The notes beneath the pieces are model-generated. The model made no database searches, was not told the DNA's origin, and saw nothing but the letters and a program-made list of their open reading frames with translations. A stretch of 5,648 nt of DNA from positions 1 through 5,648 of the forward strand of contig RFOJ01000067.1 of assembly GCA_009926705.1 (NCBI GenBank), in the 5' to 3' direction. The first letter of the stretch is position 1. Each line of letters begins with the position of its first letter. The position numbers and the translations under genes are program-made. The stretch comes from Acidimicrobiia bacterium. Lineage in GTDB: Bacteria; Actinomycetota; Acidimicrobiia; Acidimicrobiales; Ilumatobacteraceae. Positions 1 to 5,648 of this stretch are shown piece by piece.

Positions 1-751
1 GGTCGTCGACCACGAATTCGATGTTCGCAGCGCGTAGCGCCGTCTGTACCTTGCCGAAGTGTTCGGCAGCAGCATCGCTCAAGTAGTCAGCCATCTTCGG
101 CGCAGCAGCGATGAGCGGCGCATCTTCGGGGCGCTTGGAGTCGAGCACGCGCAGTGGATTGCGTTCGAGCGTGGCTCGGCTCTCCGCAGACAGCGCACTG
201 CCCTGCGCTGCGAAGTGCGTGCGAAGCGCGACGGCATACCGGTCGCGGTCACCTGAGTCGCCGAGAGAGTTGATCGAGAGCCTCACCTGTCGCAGGCCGA
301 GTCGACCGTAGAACTCCATCGCGAGCGCGATGACTTCGGCATCGAGTTGCGGGTCGTCCGCACCGAGAGCTTCGATGCCGACCTGGTCGAACTGTCGGTA
401 ACGACCCTGCTGCGGCTTTTCGTAACGAAAGTTCGGCCCGGCGTACCACACCTTCCACGGCGTGACCGGTCGATGCTCGACGAACGCGCGACAGACACTC
501 GCAGTTTGCTCGGGGCGAAGGGCGATGCGCCGGCCTCCTTTGTCCTCGAAGTCGTACATCTCTTTGGTGACGATCTCGGTGGTCTCACCTACGCGCAGAA
601 AGACACCGAGGTCCTCGAACATCGGTGGGATGATGTGGCCGTACCCGGCGGTTTCGACCACGTCGGCGAACGTTTGCTGGAACGCGCGCCACCGCGCCGC
701 CTCGGGGGCGAGGATGTCGCGAGTGCCGGGGCTAGTGGCGAAGGTCGGCAC
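1..751 (-). CDS. hisS: Histidyl-tRNA synthetase (HisRS), 3' part missing
   Basis: This class II aminoacyl-tRNA synthetase activates histidine with ATP and charges tRNA-His in the cytoplasm. About 250 codons are present; the family is usually about 420 residues, so roughly 60% is seen and the gene runs off the left edge. The N-terminus (P-G-T-R-D-I-L, residues 8-14) is typical. Motif 1 lies around residues 36-67 (GYGHIIPP, then GETTEIVTKEMYDF). L-R-P-E-Q-T-A follows at 78-84, and motif 2 at 102-125 contains FRYE (108-111) and RQFDQVG. The window ends at IEFVVDD, just before the expected LVRGLDYY-type histidine-binding motif, so that motif, motif 3 and the anticodon-binding domain are outside. 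The GTG at 751-749 is the start: a TGA in the same frame at 757-755 excludes anything upstream, and the residues after it align with HisRS N-termini. The gene begins 9 bases after relA, with no clear Shine-Dalgarno, so translational coupling to relA is likely. One oddity is Gln82, where most family members have Gly. Confidence 0.97.
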   Translation of the reverse strand, partial: MPTFATSPGTRDILAPEAARWRAFQQTFADVVETAGYGHIIPPMFEDLGVFLRVGETTEIVTKEMYDFEDKGGRRIALRPEQTASVCRAFVEHRPVTPWKVWYAGPNFRYEKPQQGRYRQFDQVGIEALGADDPQLDAEVIALAMEFYGRLGLRQVRLSINSLGDSGDRDRYAVALRTHFAAQGSALSAESRATLERNPLRVLDSKRPEDAPLIAAAPKMADYLSDAAAEHFGKVQTALRAANIEFVVDD

Positions 752-760
752 GCATCAAGG
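752..760 (-). other. Nine-base relA-hisS junction
   Basis: The relA TAG (763-761) and the hisS GTG (751-749) are separated by CCTTGATGC on the coding strand. There is no Shine-Dalgarno-like purine run here or in the last relA codons. An out-of-frame ATG (755-753) overlaps this junction and opens only seven codons (MRADLRH) before a stop at 734-732. The junction cannot hold a promoter or terminator, so hisS is probably translated from the relA message. Confidence 0.6.
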
Positions 761-3025
761 CTAATTCGCTGACGGGTGCGTGGATGCGATGTCGTCGTCT
801 TCCGACGTTGATTCGCCCTGACCTGGAACCAATCGGTAGGCGTCGTACACGCCGTCGATGTTCTTGATCATCGTGAGCATCGACTGCAGATGGCCGGGGT
901 CGGAGAACTCGAACTCGAATCGCATCCGTGCGACGCGGTCGGTGCCGGTGTGCGTGGTGCACGACACGATGTTCACGCGCTGGTCAGAGAGCGCGTTTGC
1001 GACGTCGCGCAACAGTCGCGTGCGATCGAGGGCGACAACTTCGACCGCAGCAACGAACATCTGGGTCGCGTCGAGGCTGGCCCACTCAACGTCGATGACG
1101 CGTGCTGACTGGTCTGTCGAGAGCGAGATGGCGTTCGCACAGTCGACACGATGCACCGTGACACCCCGCCCCCGCGTGACAAAGCCCATGATCTCGTCTC
1201 CCGGCACGGGCGTGCAGCACTTCGACAGCCGTACGAGTACGTCGTCGAGACCCTCGACGAACACCGCATTCTTCGACTTCGCTGCGCCGCTGCGTGGCCG
1301 CATGGTGGGCAACACCTGCACTTCGTCGGAAGCATCGGGCGAGCGAAGCATCTCTGCCACGCGAGCGACCAACGGTCGTACGGCGACCTTCTTCTGACCG
1401 ATTGCAGCGAGCAAGCCGTCCAAGTCGGCAAAACCCAGGGCAGCAATTTCTTTAGCCAGTTCGGGCGACGCTTCGACACGCCGCATGGAGAGCCCCACGC
1501 GTCGCAACTCTTCGACGAACTCGTCGTGGCCCTCGTCGACCATGTCTTCGAGGTGTTCGCGGGTCCACCACTGTTTGATCTTGTTCTTCGCCTTGTTCGA
1601 GGCGACGAAATCCATCCAGCCCTGTGACGGGCCGGTTCCCTCGGCTTTCGACGTGAGCACTTCGCAAGTGTCACCCGACACGAGTTGGTGGTCGAGCGAG
1701 ACGAGACGACCGTTGACGCGAGCACCGACGCACGAGTGCCCAATCTCGGTGTGCACGGCGTACGCGAAGTCGACTGGAGTCGACTTGAGCGGCAGCGAGA
1801 TGACGCGACCCTTTGGTGTGAAGACGAAGAGCTCGTCTTGCTCAAGATCGGTCTTCAACCCTTCGAGGAACTGCCTCGGGTCGCTGACTTCACCTTGCCA
1901 CTCGATGATGCGGTTCAGCCACTCCACTTCTTGCGGGCTGGCCGAATCTTTGTACGCCCAATGCGACGCCACTCCCCATTCGGCGCGCTGGTGCATGTCG
2001 CGCGAACGAATCTGCACCTCGATGGTCTTGCCGTCCGGCCCGACCACGGTGGTGTGCAGTGATTGATAGAGGTTGAACTTCGGCATCGCGATGTAGTCCT
2101 TGAAGCGCCCGACGACCGGCTTCCAATGCCCGTGAATCACACCGAGCGCGGCGTAGCAGTCACGCACGTTTTCCACCACGATGCGAATCGCCATCAAGTC
2201 ATAGATGTCGTCGAACTCGCGACCCTTCTGCACCATCTTTTCGTAAATGCTCCAGAGGTGCTTGCCGCGCGAAGTGAGCTCGGCCTTGATCTTCACCGAC
2301 TCGAGCAGTTTCTCCACTTGGCCAAGCACCCTCGCGAGGTAGACGTTGCGCTCTGGCGCTCGAGTACTCACCAGGTGTTCGACTTCGGCGTAACGCTTCG
2401 GGTAGAGCGCGGCAAAGGAAAGGTCTTCTAATTGCTGCTTGATTTCTTGCATACCCAGGCGGTGTGCCAGCGGCGCGTAGATGTCGAGCGTCTCCTGCGC
2501 CACTCGTTGCTGCTTTTCGGCAGGGCTCGATGCCAAGGTGCGCATGTTGTGCAAACGATCCGACAACTTGATGATGAGCACGCGCAAGTCGCGCGCCATC
2601 GCCACCAGCATCTTGCGCATCGTTGCCGCCTGCTGCGCTTCTTGCGAATCGAACTGCAAACGGTCGAGTTTCGTTACGCCGTCGACGATCGAGGCGACTT
2701 CGGCCCCGAATGCCTGCGTGATGTCGTCGAGAGTCAGCTCGGTGTCTTCGACTGCGTCATGCAGAAGCGCGGCAACGATGGAGGCTTCATCGAGCCCGAT
2801 GTCGGCCACGACGCGTGCGACGGCGAGTGGATGCGAGATGTACGCCTCGCCGGTCGTACGAGTTTGGTGGCGGTGCGCCTCCCGCGCCGTGTCGTAAGCG
2901 CGGTTGATGTTGGTGAGCGAACCCTTTGGGTGGCGACTCTTATAGGTGGCGAGCAACGGCGCGACTTCTTGCGCGGTGGTGGACTGCTGGCGCCGCCACG
3001 GCAGCACCCGGGAGCCGGTTGCCAT
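761..3025 (-). CDS. relA: Bifunctional (p)ppGpp synthetase/hydrolase, Rel family
   Basis: This cytoplasmic, ribosome-associated enzyme of the stringent response transfers pyrophosphate from ATP to GDP/GTP and also hydrolyses (p)ppGpp. It has 754 residues, the normal length for a long RelA/SpoT homologue. The HD hydrolase domain (about 35-190) keeps R56, H65, H89-D90, E93-D94, D156 and N160, so hydrolysis should be active. The synthetase domain (about 230-355) keeps R253, K255, K263, D276, Y320, H324 and E336. R-F-K-D (307-310) is the RxKD form found in bifunctional Rel rather than the acidic form of RelA-only enzymes. A TGS domain follows (about 397-460, with G-H-S-C at 429-432), then a helical region, a CC/zinc-finger domain (C603, C604, H625, C629) and a C-terminal ACT/RRM domain (about 655-732). 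The tail from 735 is acidic and Ser/Thr-rich. The ATG at 3025 is the first possible ATG, because an in-frame TAG lies at 3037-3035; a weak GTAGG (3038-3034) sits 8 bases upstream. The gene lies 16 bases after secF and 9 before hisS. No key residue is missing. Confidence 0.97.
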   Translation of the reverse strand: MATGSRVLPWRRQQSTTAQEVAPLLATYKSRHPKGSLTNINRAYDTAREAHRHQTRTTGEAYISHPLAVARVVADIGLDEASIVAALLHDAVEDTELTLDDITQAFGAEVASIVDGVTKLDRLQFDSQEAQQAATMRKMLVAMARDLRVLIIKLSDRLHNMRTLASSPAEKQQRVAQETLDIYAPLAHRLGMQEIKQQLEDLSFAALYPKRYAEVEHLVSTRAPERNVYLARVLGQVEKLLESVKIKAELTSRGKHLWSIYEKMVQKGREFDDIYDLMAIRIVVENVRDCYAALGVIHGHWKPVVGRFKDYIAMPKFNLYQSLHTTVVGPDGKTIEVQIRSRDMHQRAEWGVASHWAYKDSASPQEVEWLNRIIEWQGEVSDPRQFLEGLKTDLEQDELFVFTPKGRVISLPLKSTPVDFAYAVHTEIGHSCVGARVNGRLVSLDHQLVSGDTCEVLTSKAEGTGPSQGWMDFVASNKAKNKIKQWWTREHLEDMVDEGHDEFVEELRRVGLSMRRVEASPELAKEIAALGFADLDGLLAAIGQKKVAVRPLVARVAEMLRSPDASDEVQVLPTMRPRSGAAKSKNAVFVEGLDDVLVRLSKCCTPVPGDEIMGFVTRGRGVTVHRVDCANAISLSTDQSARVIDVEWASLDATQMFVAAVEVVALDRTRLLRDVANALSDQRVNIVSCTTHTGTDRVARMRFEFEFSDPGHLQSMLTMIKNIDGVYDAYRLVPGQGESTSEDDDIASTHPSAN

Positions 3026-3041
3026 GGGAAAAGCCTACGAA

Positions 3042-4166
3042 CTAGCGGCGGCGGCGCTTGCGCGGACGCGGCGGGTGCGTGAGCACGTTGCTCGCCGTGT
3101 TTCTCAGCACTTGCGATTCGCGGGTTGCACTGCCCTCACCCGCTGCCGCCTTCTGTGCGGCGCGAGCGGTGGAATGCTCGAAGAGTGCGGCCATCTCGGC
3201 ACCTTTGGCTACCTGGTTGGCCACCGATGCGTACTTGGGTTCGCGGTTCTTCATCACGGCATAGAGCGGAGTCGCGACGAAAATCGACGAATACGTTCCG
3301 GTGATCATTCCGACGAGGAGCGCAATGGCGAACTCTTCGAGGCTCTTAGCACCCATGATGAACGAGCCGACGACGAGTAGTGAAATGACGGGCAGAGCCG
3401 ACGAGAGGGTCGTGTTGAGCGACCGGGCGAGCACCTGGTTGCTCGACACGTTGACGATGTTGCCCATCGAGATGCGTGAGGATGCGAAGCGATCGATGTT
3501 CTCCCGCACCTTGTCGAACACGACAACGGTGTCGTAGAGCGAATACCCGAGGATGGTGAGGAAGGCGACGACCGTCGCTGGCGTCACCTCGAATCGAAGC
3601 ACCGCGTAGATACCCACCGAGATGAGCACGTCGTGCGCCATAGCAGCGATGGCAGCCAGAGCCATCTTCCACTCGAAGCGCCAGGCGATGTAGAGCGAGA
3701 CGAGCACGAAGAACACCAGAAGCGCACGAACGGCCTTCTCGGTGATGCTGCGACCCCACGACGAGCTGACCGCCGCGACGCTCACGTCTTGCGCGTCAAC
3801 ACCAGCCTTGGTAGCGATCGCTTCTTGCACGGTCTTGCGGACGTCGTCCGGCTGGTCGCCAACCTGCACACGGACTCGTTCGCCTTCGGTACCAGCAAGA
3901 ATCTGCACCTTGGCAGTCGCCGTGTCGATGCCGTTCGCGTCGAGCACCTCGCGGGCCTCAGCCTCTCCGAATTTCGCCGAGGCAGGCGCTTCCCACGCCA
4001 CGCCACCCTTAAAGTCAATTCCCAGATTCAGTCCACCGACGACGAGCGCGACGAAGGTGACGACCATGAAGGCACCCGACACGAAGAATGCAGCCCGACG
4101 ATTTCCGTAGTAGTCGACGGTCGTCTCGCCGCGGTACAAGCGTCCGAACCCTGACAAGACGCTCAC
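3042..4166 (-). CDS. secF: Protein translocase subunit SecF
   Basis: SecF is an inner-membrane partner of SecD in the proton-driven complex that assists late steps of Sec-dependent export. It has 374 residues. TM1 (about 26-46) is followed by the G-I-D-F-K-G-G motif (49-55), a small extracytoplasmic domain (about 56-143), and a bundle of five further hydrophobic segments (about 145-162, 167-188, 193-213, 250-271, 276-300). The SecF signature L-G-Y-S-L-Y-D-T-V-V-V-F-D-K-V-R-E-N occupies 206-223. The tail after about 305 is cytoplasmic and ends in a strongly basic run (RPRKRRRR). I chose the GTG at 4166, which overlaps the secD stop as GTGA: it gives a standard SecF N-terminus and has an AAAGG about 10 bases upstream. 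The frame stays open to an ATG at 4346, but those 60 extra residues are the out-of-frame reading of secD's 3' end. The overlap implies translational coupling and fixed SecD:SecF stoichiometry (inference). Confidence 0.97.
   Translation of the reverse strand: MSVLSGFGRLYRGETTVDYYGNRRAAFFVSGAFMVVTFVALVVGGLNLGIDFKGGVAWEAPASAKFGEAEAREVLDANGIDTATAKVQILAGTEGERVRVQVGDQPDDVRKTVQEAIATKAGVDAQDVSVAAVSSSWGRSITEKAVRALLVFFVLVSLYIAWRFEWKMALAAIAAMAHDVLISVGIYAVLRFEVTPATVVAFLTILGYSLYDTVVVFDKVRENIDRFASSRISMGNIVNVSSNQVLARSLNTTLSSALPVISLLVVGSFIMGAKSLEEFAIALLVGMITGTYSSIFVATPLYAVMKNREPKYASVANQVAKGAEMAALFEHSTARAAQKAAAGEGSATRESQVLRNTASNVLTHPPRPRKRRRR
4163..4166 (-). other. secD/secF GTGA stop-start overlap
   Basis: On the minus strand GTGA carries the secF GTG start (4166-4164) and the secD TGA stop (4165-4163), a four-base overlap typical of translationally coupled subunit genes. 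The reading frames on both sides are unambiguous: SecD ends K-A-V-P-S and SecF begins V-S-V-L-S-G-F. Confidence 0.9.
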
Positions 4167-5648
4167 GATGGCACCGCCTTTCCTTTGACTCGTACACCGA
4201 GCAGCGAGCGTTGCTCCATGAACTTGCTGCGAGCCAGAAGCAGCATCGCGGGTCGCGTGAAGAACCAGACAATCAGCACGTCGGCGAGTGTCGCAAGGCC
4301 GAGGAAGAACGCAAAGCCGCGCACCGAGCCCACCGTGAGCCACCACAACACCGCCGCCGCGAGGAACGACACGGTGTCGGCAGCCAGCACCGTACGCCAG
4401 GCGCCCTCGAAGCTGCGTTGCGCAGAGTTACGCAACGTGCGGCCTGAGTTCAACTCGTCTTTCAAGCGTTCGAAGAACACGATGTACGAGTCCACTGCGA
4501 TACCAATCGACACGATGATGCCTGCGATTCCCGACAACGAGAGGGCGAGCCCGTTCGTCTTCGATAGGTAGGTGATCACCGAGAACTGCAGCGCGATCGA
4601 TACCGAGATACCGCAGAAGACAATGAGGGCAACGAATCGGTAGTAGAGCAGCATCAGCAAGAACACGAGAGCCAGACCGACGAGCCCCGAGATCATTGCG
4701 GCACGCAGGGAGTCGCCTCCCAGCGTGGGTGACACGGTCTGCACCTGCGAGACGGCGAATTTGACGGGCACCGCACCGAACTCGAGCACCTTCGCGAGGT
4801 CGCGCGCTTCAGCCTCAGTGAAGCTTCCAGTGATCTGCACGTTGCCACCCGTGAACTGGGCCTGCTGCACCACTGGAGCAGAGAGGACTTCCCCATCGAG
4901 GACAATCGCGACCTGCGCAGTGGGGCAAGTGTTGTCGCGCGCGAAACAACGGGTGGTGAGTGCGTTCCAGATGTCTTCACCCTCGGCGCCGCGCCTCAAT
5001 TGCACCACGACCGACCACGACGAACCTTGAATCTGAGCCGACGCGGTGTTCTCGAACACCAGACCCGTCGCCGCGATTGGCCCGACGAGATACGCGAGGC
5101 CATCGCGACCCGGCACGACTTCTGAACCTGCAGGTGGTTGAGCGAGCGGGGCTGCGGTGGTCACGGCCTCCGAAGATGCGGCGGTGTCAGGCGCGAGGGT
5201 GGTGTCGGTTGAAATTGTGGTGTCGGGCGCGAGGGTGGTGTCGCTTGGAATCGTGGTGTCGGTAGAGGGGCGTCCGCCGCGCGATTCGCCGGGGCCGCCT
5301 TCGCCCGGCACTGACGTCGCCGATGGCACGCTGGTCTGGGTCGGCACCGTCGTGTCCGTCGGCACCGTCGTGGAGGTTGCACCCTCTCCGGCGTTCGGAT
5401 CGAGAGACCCAACCTGCAACACCGGCCGCAATTGCAGGTCACCGGTGCGTCCGACGATGTCGAGCGCTCGCTGCTGGTCCTTCACGCCGGGAAGGTTGAC
5501 GACGACGGTGTCTCCTTGACGAATGATCTCTGGCTCGGCGACTCCGATGGAGTCAACGCGCGCGCGGATGATCTCCACTGCCACTTCGAGAGCTGCGGCG
5601 TCGTACGAGCCTTCGGGCTGCAACGTGACCGAAGCACCGCCTTGCAAG
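4163..5648 (-). CDS. secD: Protein translocase subunit SecD, 5' end missing
   Basis: SecD works with SecF to pull exported proteins outward using the proton motive force. 494 codons plus the stop are present; the N-terminal TM1 and the first residues of the periplasmic P1 domain lie beyond the right edge. The first full codon (5647-5645) is the Leu of the conserved D-L-Q-G-G motif, not a start; base 5648 fits the last base of its Asp codon. Numbering from that Leu, P1 spans about 1-305, with VEIIRARVDSIGVAEPEI (24-41) and AIVLDGEVLSAP (247-258) typical of SecD. Between them (about 86-176) is a Thr/Pro-rich low-complexity insert. The C-terminal membrane bundle has five segments (about 316-338, 339-360, 367-392, 419-441, 444-466). 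It includes GIAVDSYIVFFERLKDE (382-398), the SecD counterpart of the SecF signature and site of the conserved membrane Asp. Cys234 and Cys241 in P1 could form a disulfide. The gene overlaps secF by four bases. Confidence 0.97.
   Translation of the reverse strand, partial: LQGGASVTLQPEGSYDAAALEVAVEIIRARVDSIGVAEPEIIRQGDTVVVNLPGVKDQQRALDIVGRTGDLQLRPVLQVGSLDPNAGEGATSTTVPTDTTVPTQTSVPSATSVPGEGGPGESRGGRPSTDTTIPSDTTLAPDTTISTDTTLAPDTAASSEAVTTAAPLAQPPAGSEVVPGRDGLAYLVGPIAATGLVFENTASAQIQGSSWSVVVQLRRGAEGEDIWNALTTRCFARDNTCPTAQVAIVLDGEVLSAPVVQQAQFTGGNVQITGSFTEAEARDLAKVLEFGAVPVKFAVSQVQTVSPTLGGDSLRAAMISGLVGLALVFLLMLLYYRFVALIVFCGISVSIALQFSVITYLSKTNGLALSLSGIAGIIVSIGIAVDSYIVFFERLKDELNSGRTLRNSAQRSFEGAWRTVLAADTVSFLAAAVLWWLTVGSVRGFAFFLGLATLADVLIVWFFTRPAMLLLARSKFMEQRSLLGVRVKGKAVPS
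4177..4186 (-). promoter_or_regulatory. Ribosome binding site for secF
   Basis: The minus-strand purine run AAAGGAAAGG lies inside the last codons of secD. Its second AAAGG ends 10 bases before the GTG at 4166. It supports the GTG start over the distant ATG at 4346. The match to the Shine-Dalgarno consensus is partial, so termination-reinitiation may contribute as well. Confidence 0.5.
5183..5260 (-). repeat. Two 36-bp in-frame tandem repeats in secD
   Basis: On the plus strand 5183-5218 and 5219-5254 match at 32 of 36 bases, and a third partial copy begins at 5255 (GGTGTCGGT). They encode two 12-residue units, DTTIPSDTTLAP and DTTISTDTTLAP (residues 130-153 of the visible SecD, 5260-5189), then DTA. 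Each 12-mer is itself a doubled D-T-T-x-x-x hexapeptide, which suggests an older 18-base unit later duplicated as a pair. Confidence 0.88.
5300..5371 (-). repeat. Four 18-bp in-frame repeats (TTVPTx) in secD
   Basis: Residues 93-116 read as four hexapeptides: TTVPTD, TTVPTQ, TSVPSA and TSVPGE. The first two units share an identical 15-base stretch (GTCGGCACCGTCGTG on the plus strand at 5340-5354 and 5358-5372). The last two are more diverged. Each unit is 18 bases, so gain or loss of a unit keeps the reading frame. Confidence 0.85.

Larger units (their letters stand above)
5135..5377 (-). repeat. Thr/Pro-rich low-complexity insert within secD
   Basis: About 81 codons (residues 91-171 counted from the first full codon) encode almost only Thr, Pro, Ser, Asp, Ala, Val, with a short Gly/Glu/Arg stretch in the middle. 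They interrupt the SecD P1 domain between the first conserved block and the segment V-V-P-G-R-D-G-L-A-Y. The frame is kept throughout, so this is a coding expansion and not a break. Composition and the 'TTVP' style suggest a flexible extracytoplasmic linker of the kind common in actinobacterial surface proteins. Two distinct tandem repeats inside it are listed separately. Confidence 0.85.

Noticed and set aside
753..755. ATG just upstream as the hisS start
   Set aside because: It is out of frame with the HisRS motifs and stops after seven codons.
347..772. 141-codon plus-strand open frame at the left end
   Set aside because: It is antisense to hisS motifs 1 and 2, which are clearly coding; it shows no domain of its own.
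973..1845. 290-codon minus-strand open frame
   Set aside because: It is an alternative frame of relA rich in Ser/Arg; the relA frame through the same bases carries the TGS, zinc-finger and ACT domains.
3026..3041. Promoter or terminator between secF and relA
   Set aside because: Only 16 bases, no inverted repeat and no recognisable -35/-10 pair; a weak GTAGG is all that can be seen.
2432..3082. 216-codon plus-strand open frame
   Set aside because: It is antisense to the fully conserved Rel hydrolase domain, has no recognisable motif, and is expected from G+C-rich codon bias.
4167..4346. A 60-residue N-terminal extension of SecF to an upstream ATG
   Set aside because: It overlaps the conserved 3' end of secD in another frame, its composition is unlike a membrane protein N-terminus, and the GTG at 4166 gives a normal SecF start.
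5183..5254. 36-bp direct repeats as a possible CRISPR array
   Set aside because: The units are directly adjacent with no spacers, contain mismatches, and are in frame inside secD.
5645..5647. TTG as a real start of secD
   Set aside because: It is the internal Leu of the conserved D-L-Q-G-G motif; TM1 and the true start lie outside the window.

Overview
The window is an ordinary, densely packed housekeeping block read entirely from the minus strand. In the order of transcription (right to left) it holds the 3' part of secD, a complete secF, a complete bifunctional (p)ppGpp synthetase/hydrolase gene (relA, 'Rel' type), and the 5' part of hisS. The moderately high G+C, the GTG starts of secF and hisS, the secD-secF-rel-hisS order and the Thr/Pro-rich 'TTVP' low-complexity segment in SecD all suggest an actinobacterium. 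The style fits the Acidimicrobiia (Ilumatobacter/Microthrix-like), but that is inference from protein style and gene order, not from a database search.

Layout: 5648-4163 is secD, cut at its 5' end by the window edge just before the D-L-Q-G-G motif. 4166-3042 is secF, which overlaps the secD stop by four bases (GTGA). 3025-761 is relA, 16 bases after secF. 751-1 is hisS, 9 bases after relA and cut after about 250 codons, just before the histidine-binding LVRGLDYY-type motif would be expected. No gap exceeds 16 bases, so there is no room for extra genes, RNA genes, terminators or a conventional promoter. The four genes look like one transcription unit with its promoter upstream of the window.

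How the genes relate: SecD and SecF form the membrane complex that uses the proton motive force to help pull secreted proteins across after SecYEG/SecA. Rel makes and destroys (p)ppGpp in response to uncharged tRNA on the ribosome. HisRS charges tRNA-His, so the last two are linked through tRNA aminoacylation status. In many Gram-positive genomes apt lies next to relA, and in Firmicutes dtd lies between relA and hisS. Neither is present here, which makes the cluster unusually compact.

I found no convincing undescribed system. The points most worth a second look are a Thr/Pro-rich insert of about 80 residues in the extracytoplasmic domain of SecD, built from two different in-frame tandem repeats; the compact gene order lacking apt and dtd; a cysteine pair in SecD; and the hisS start, which has no visible Shine-Dalgarno and a competing out-of-frame ATG four bases upstream.
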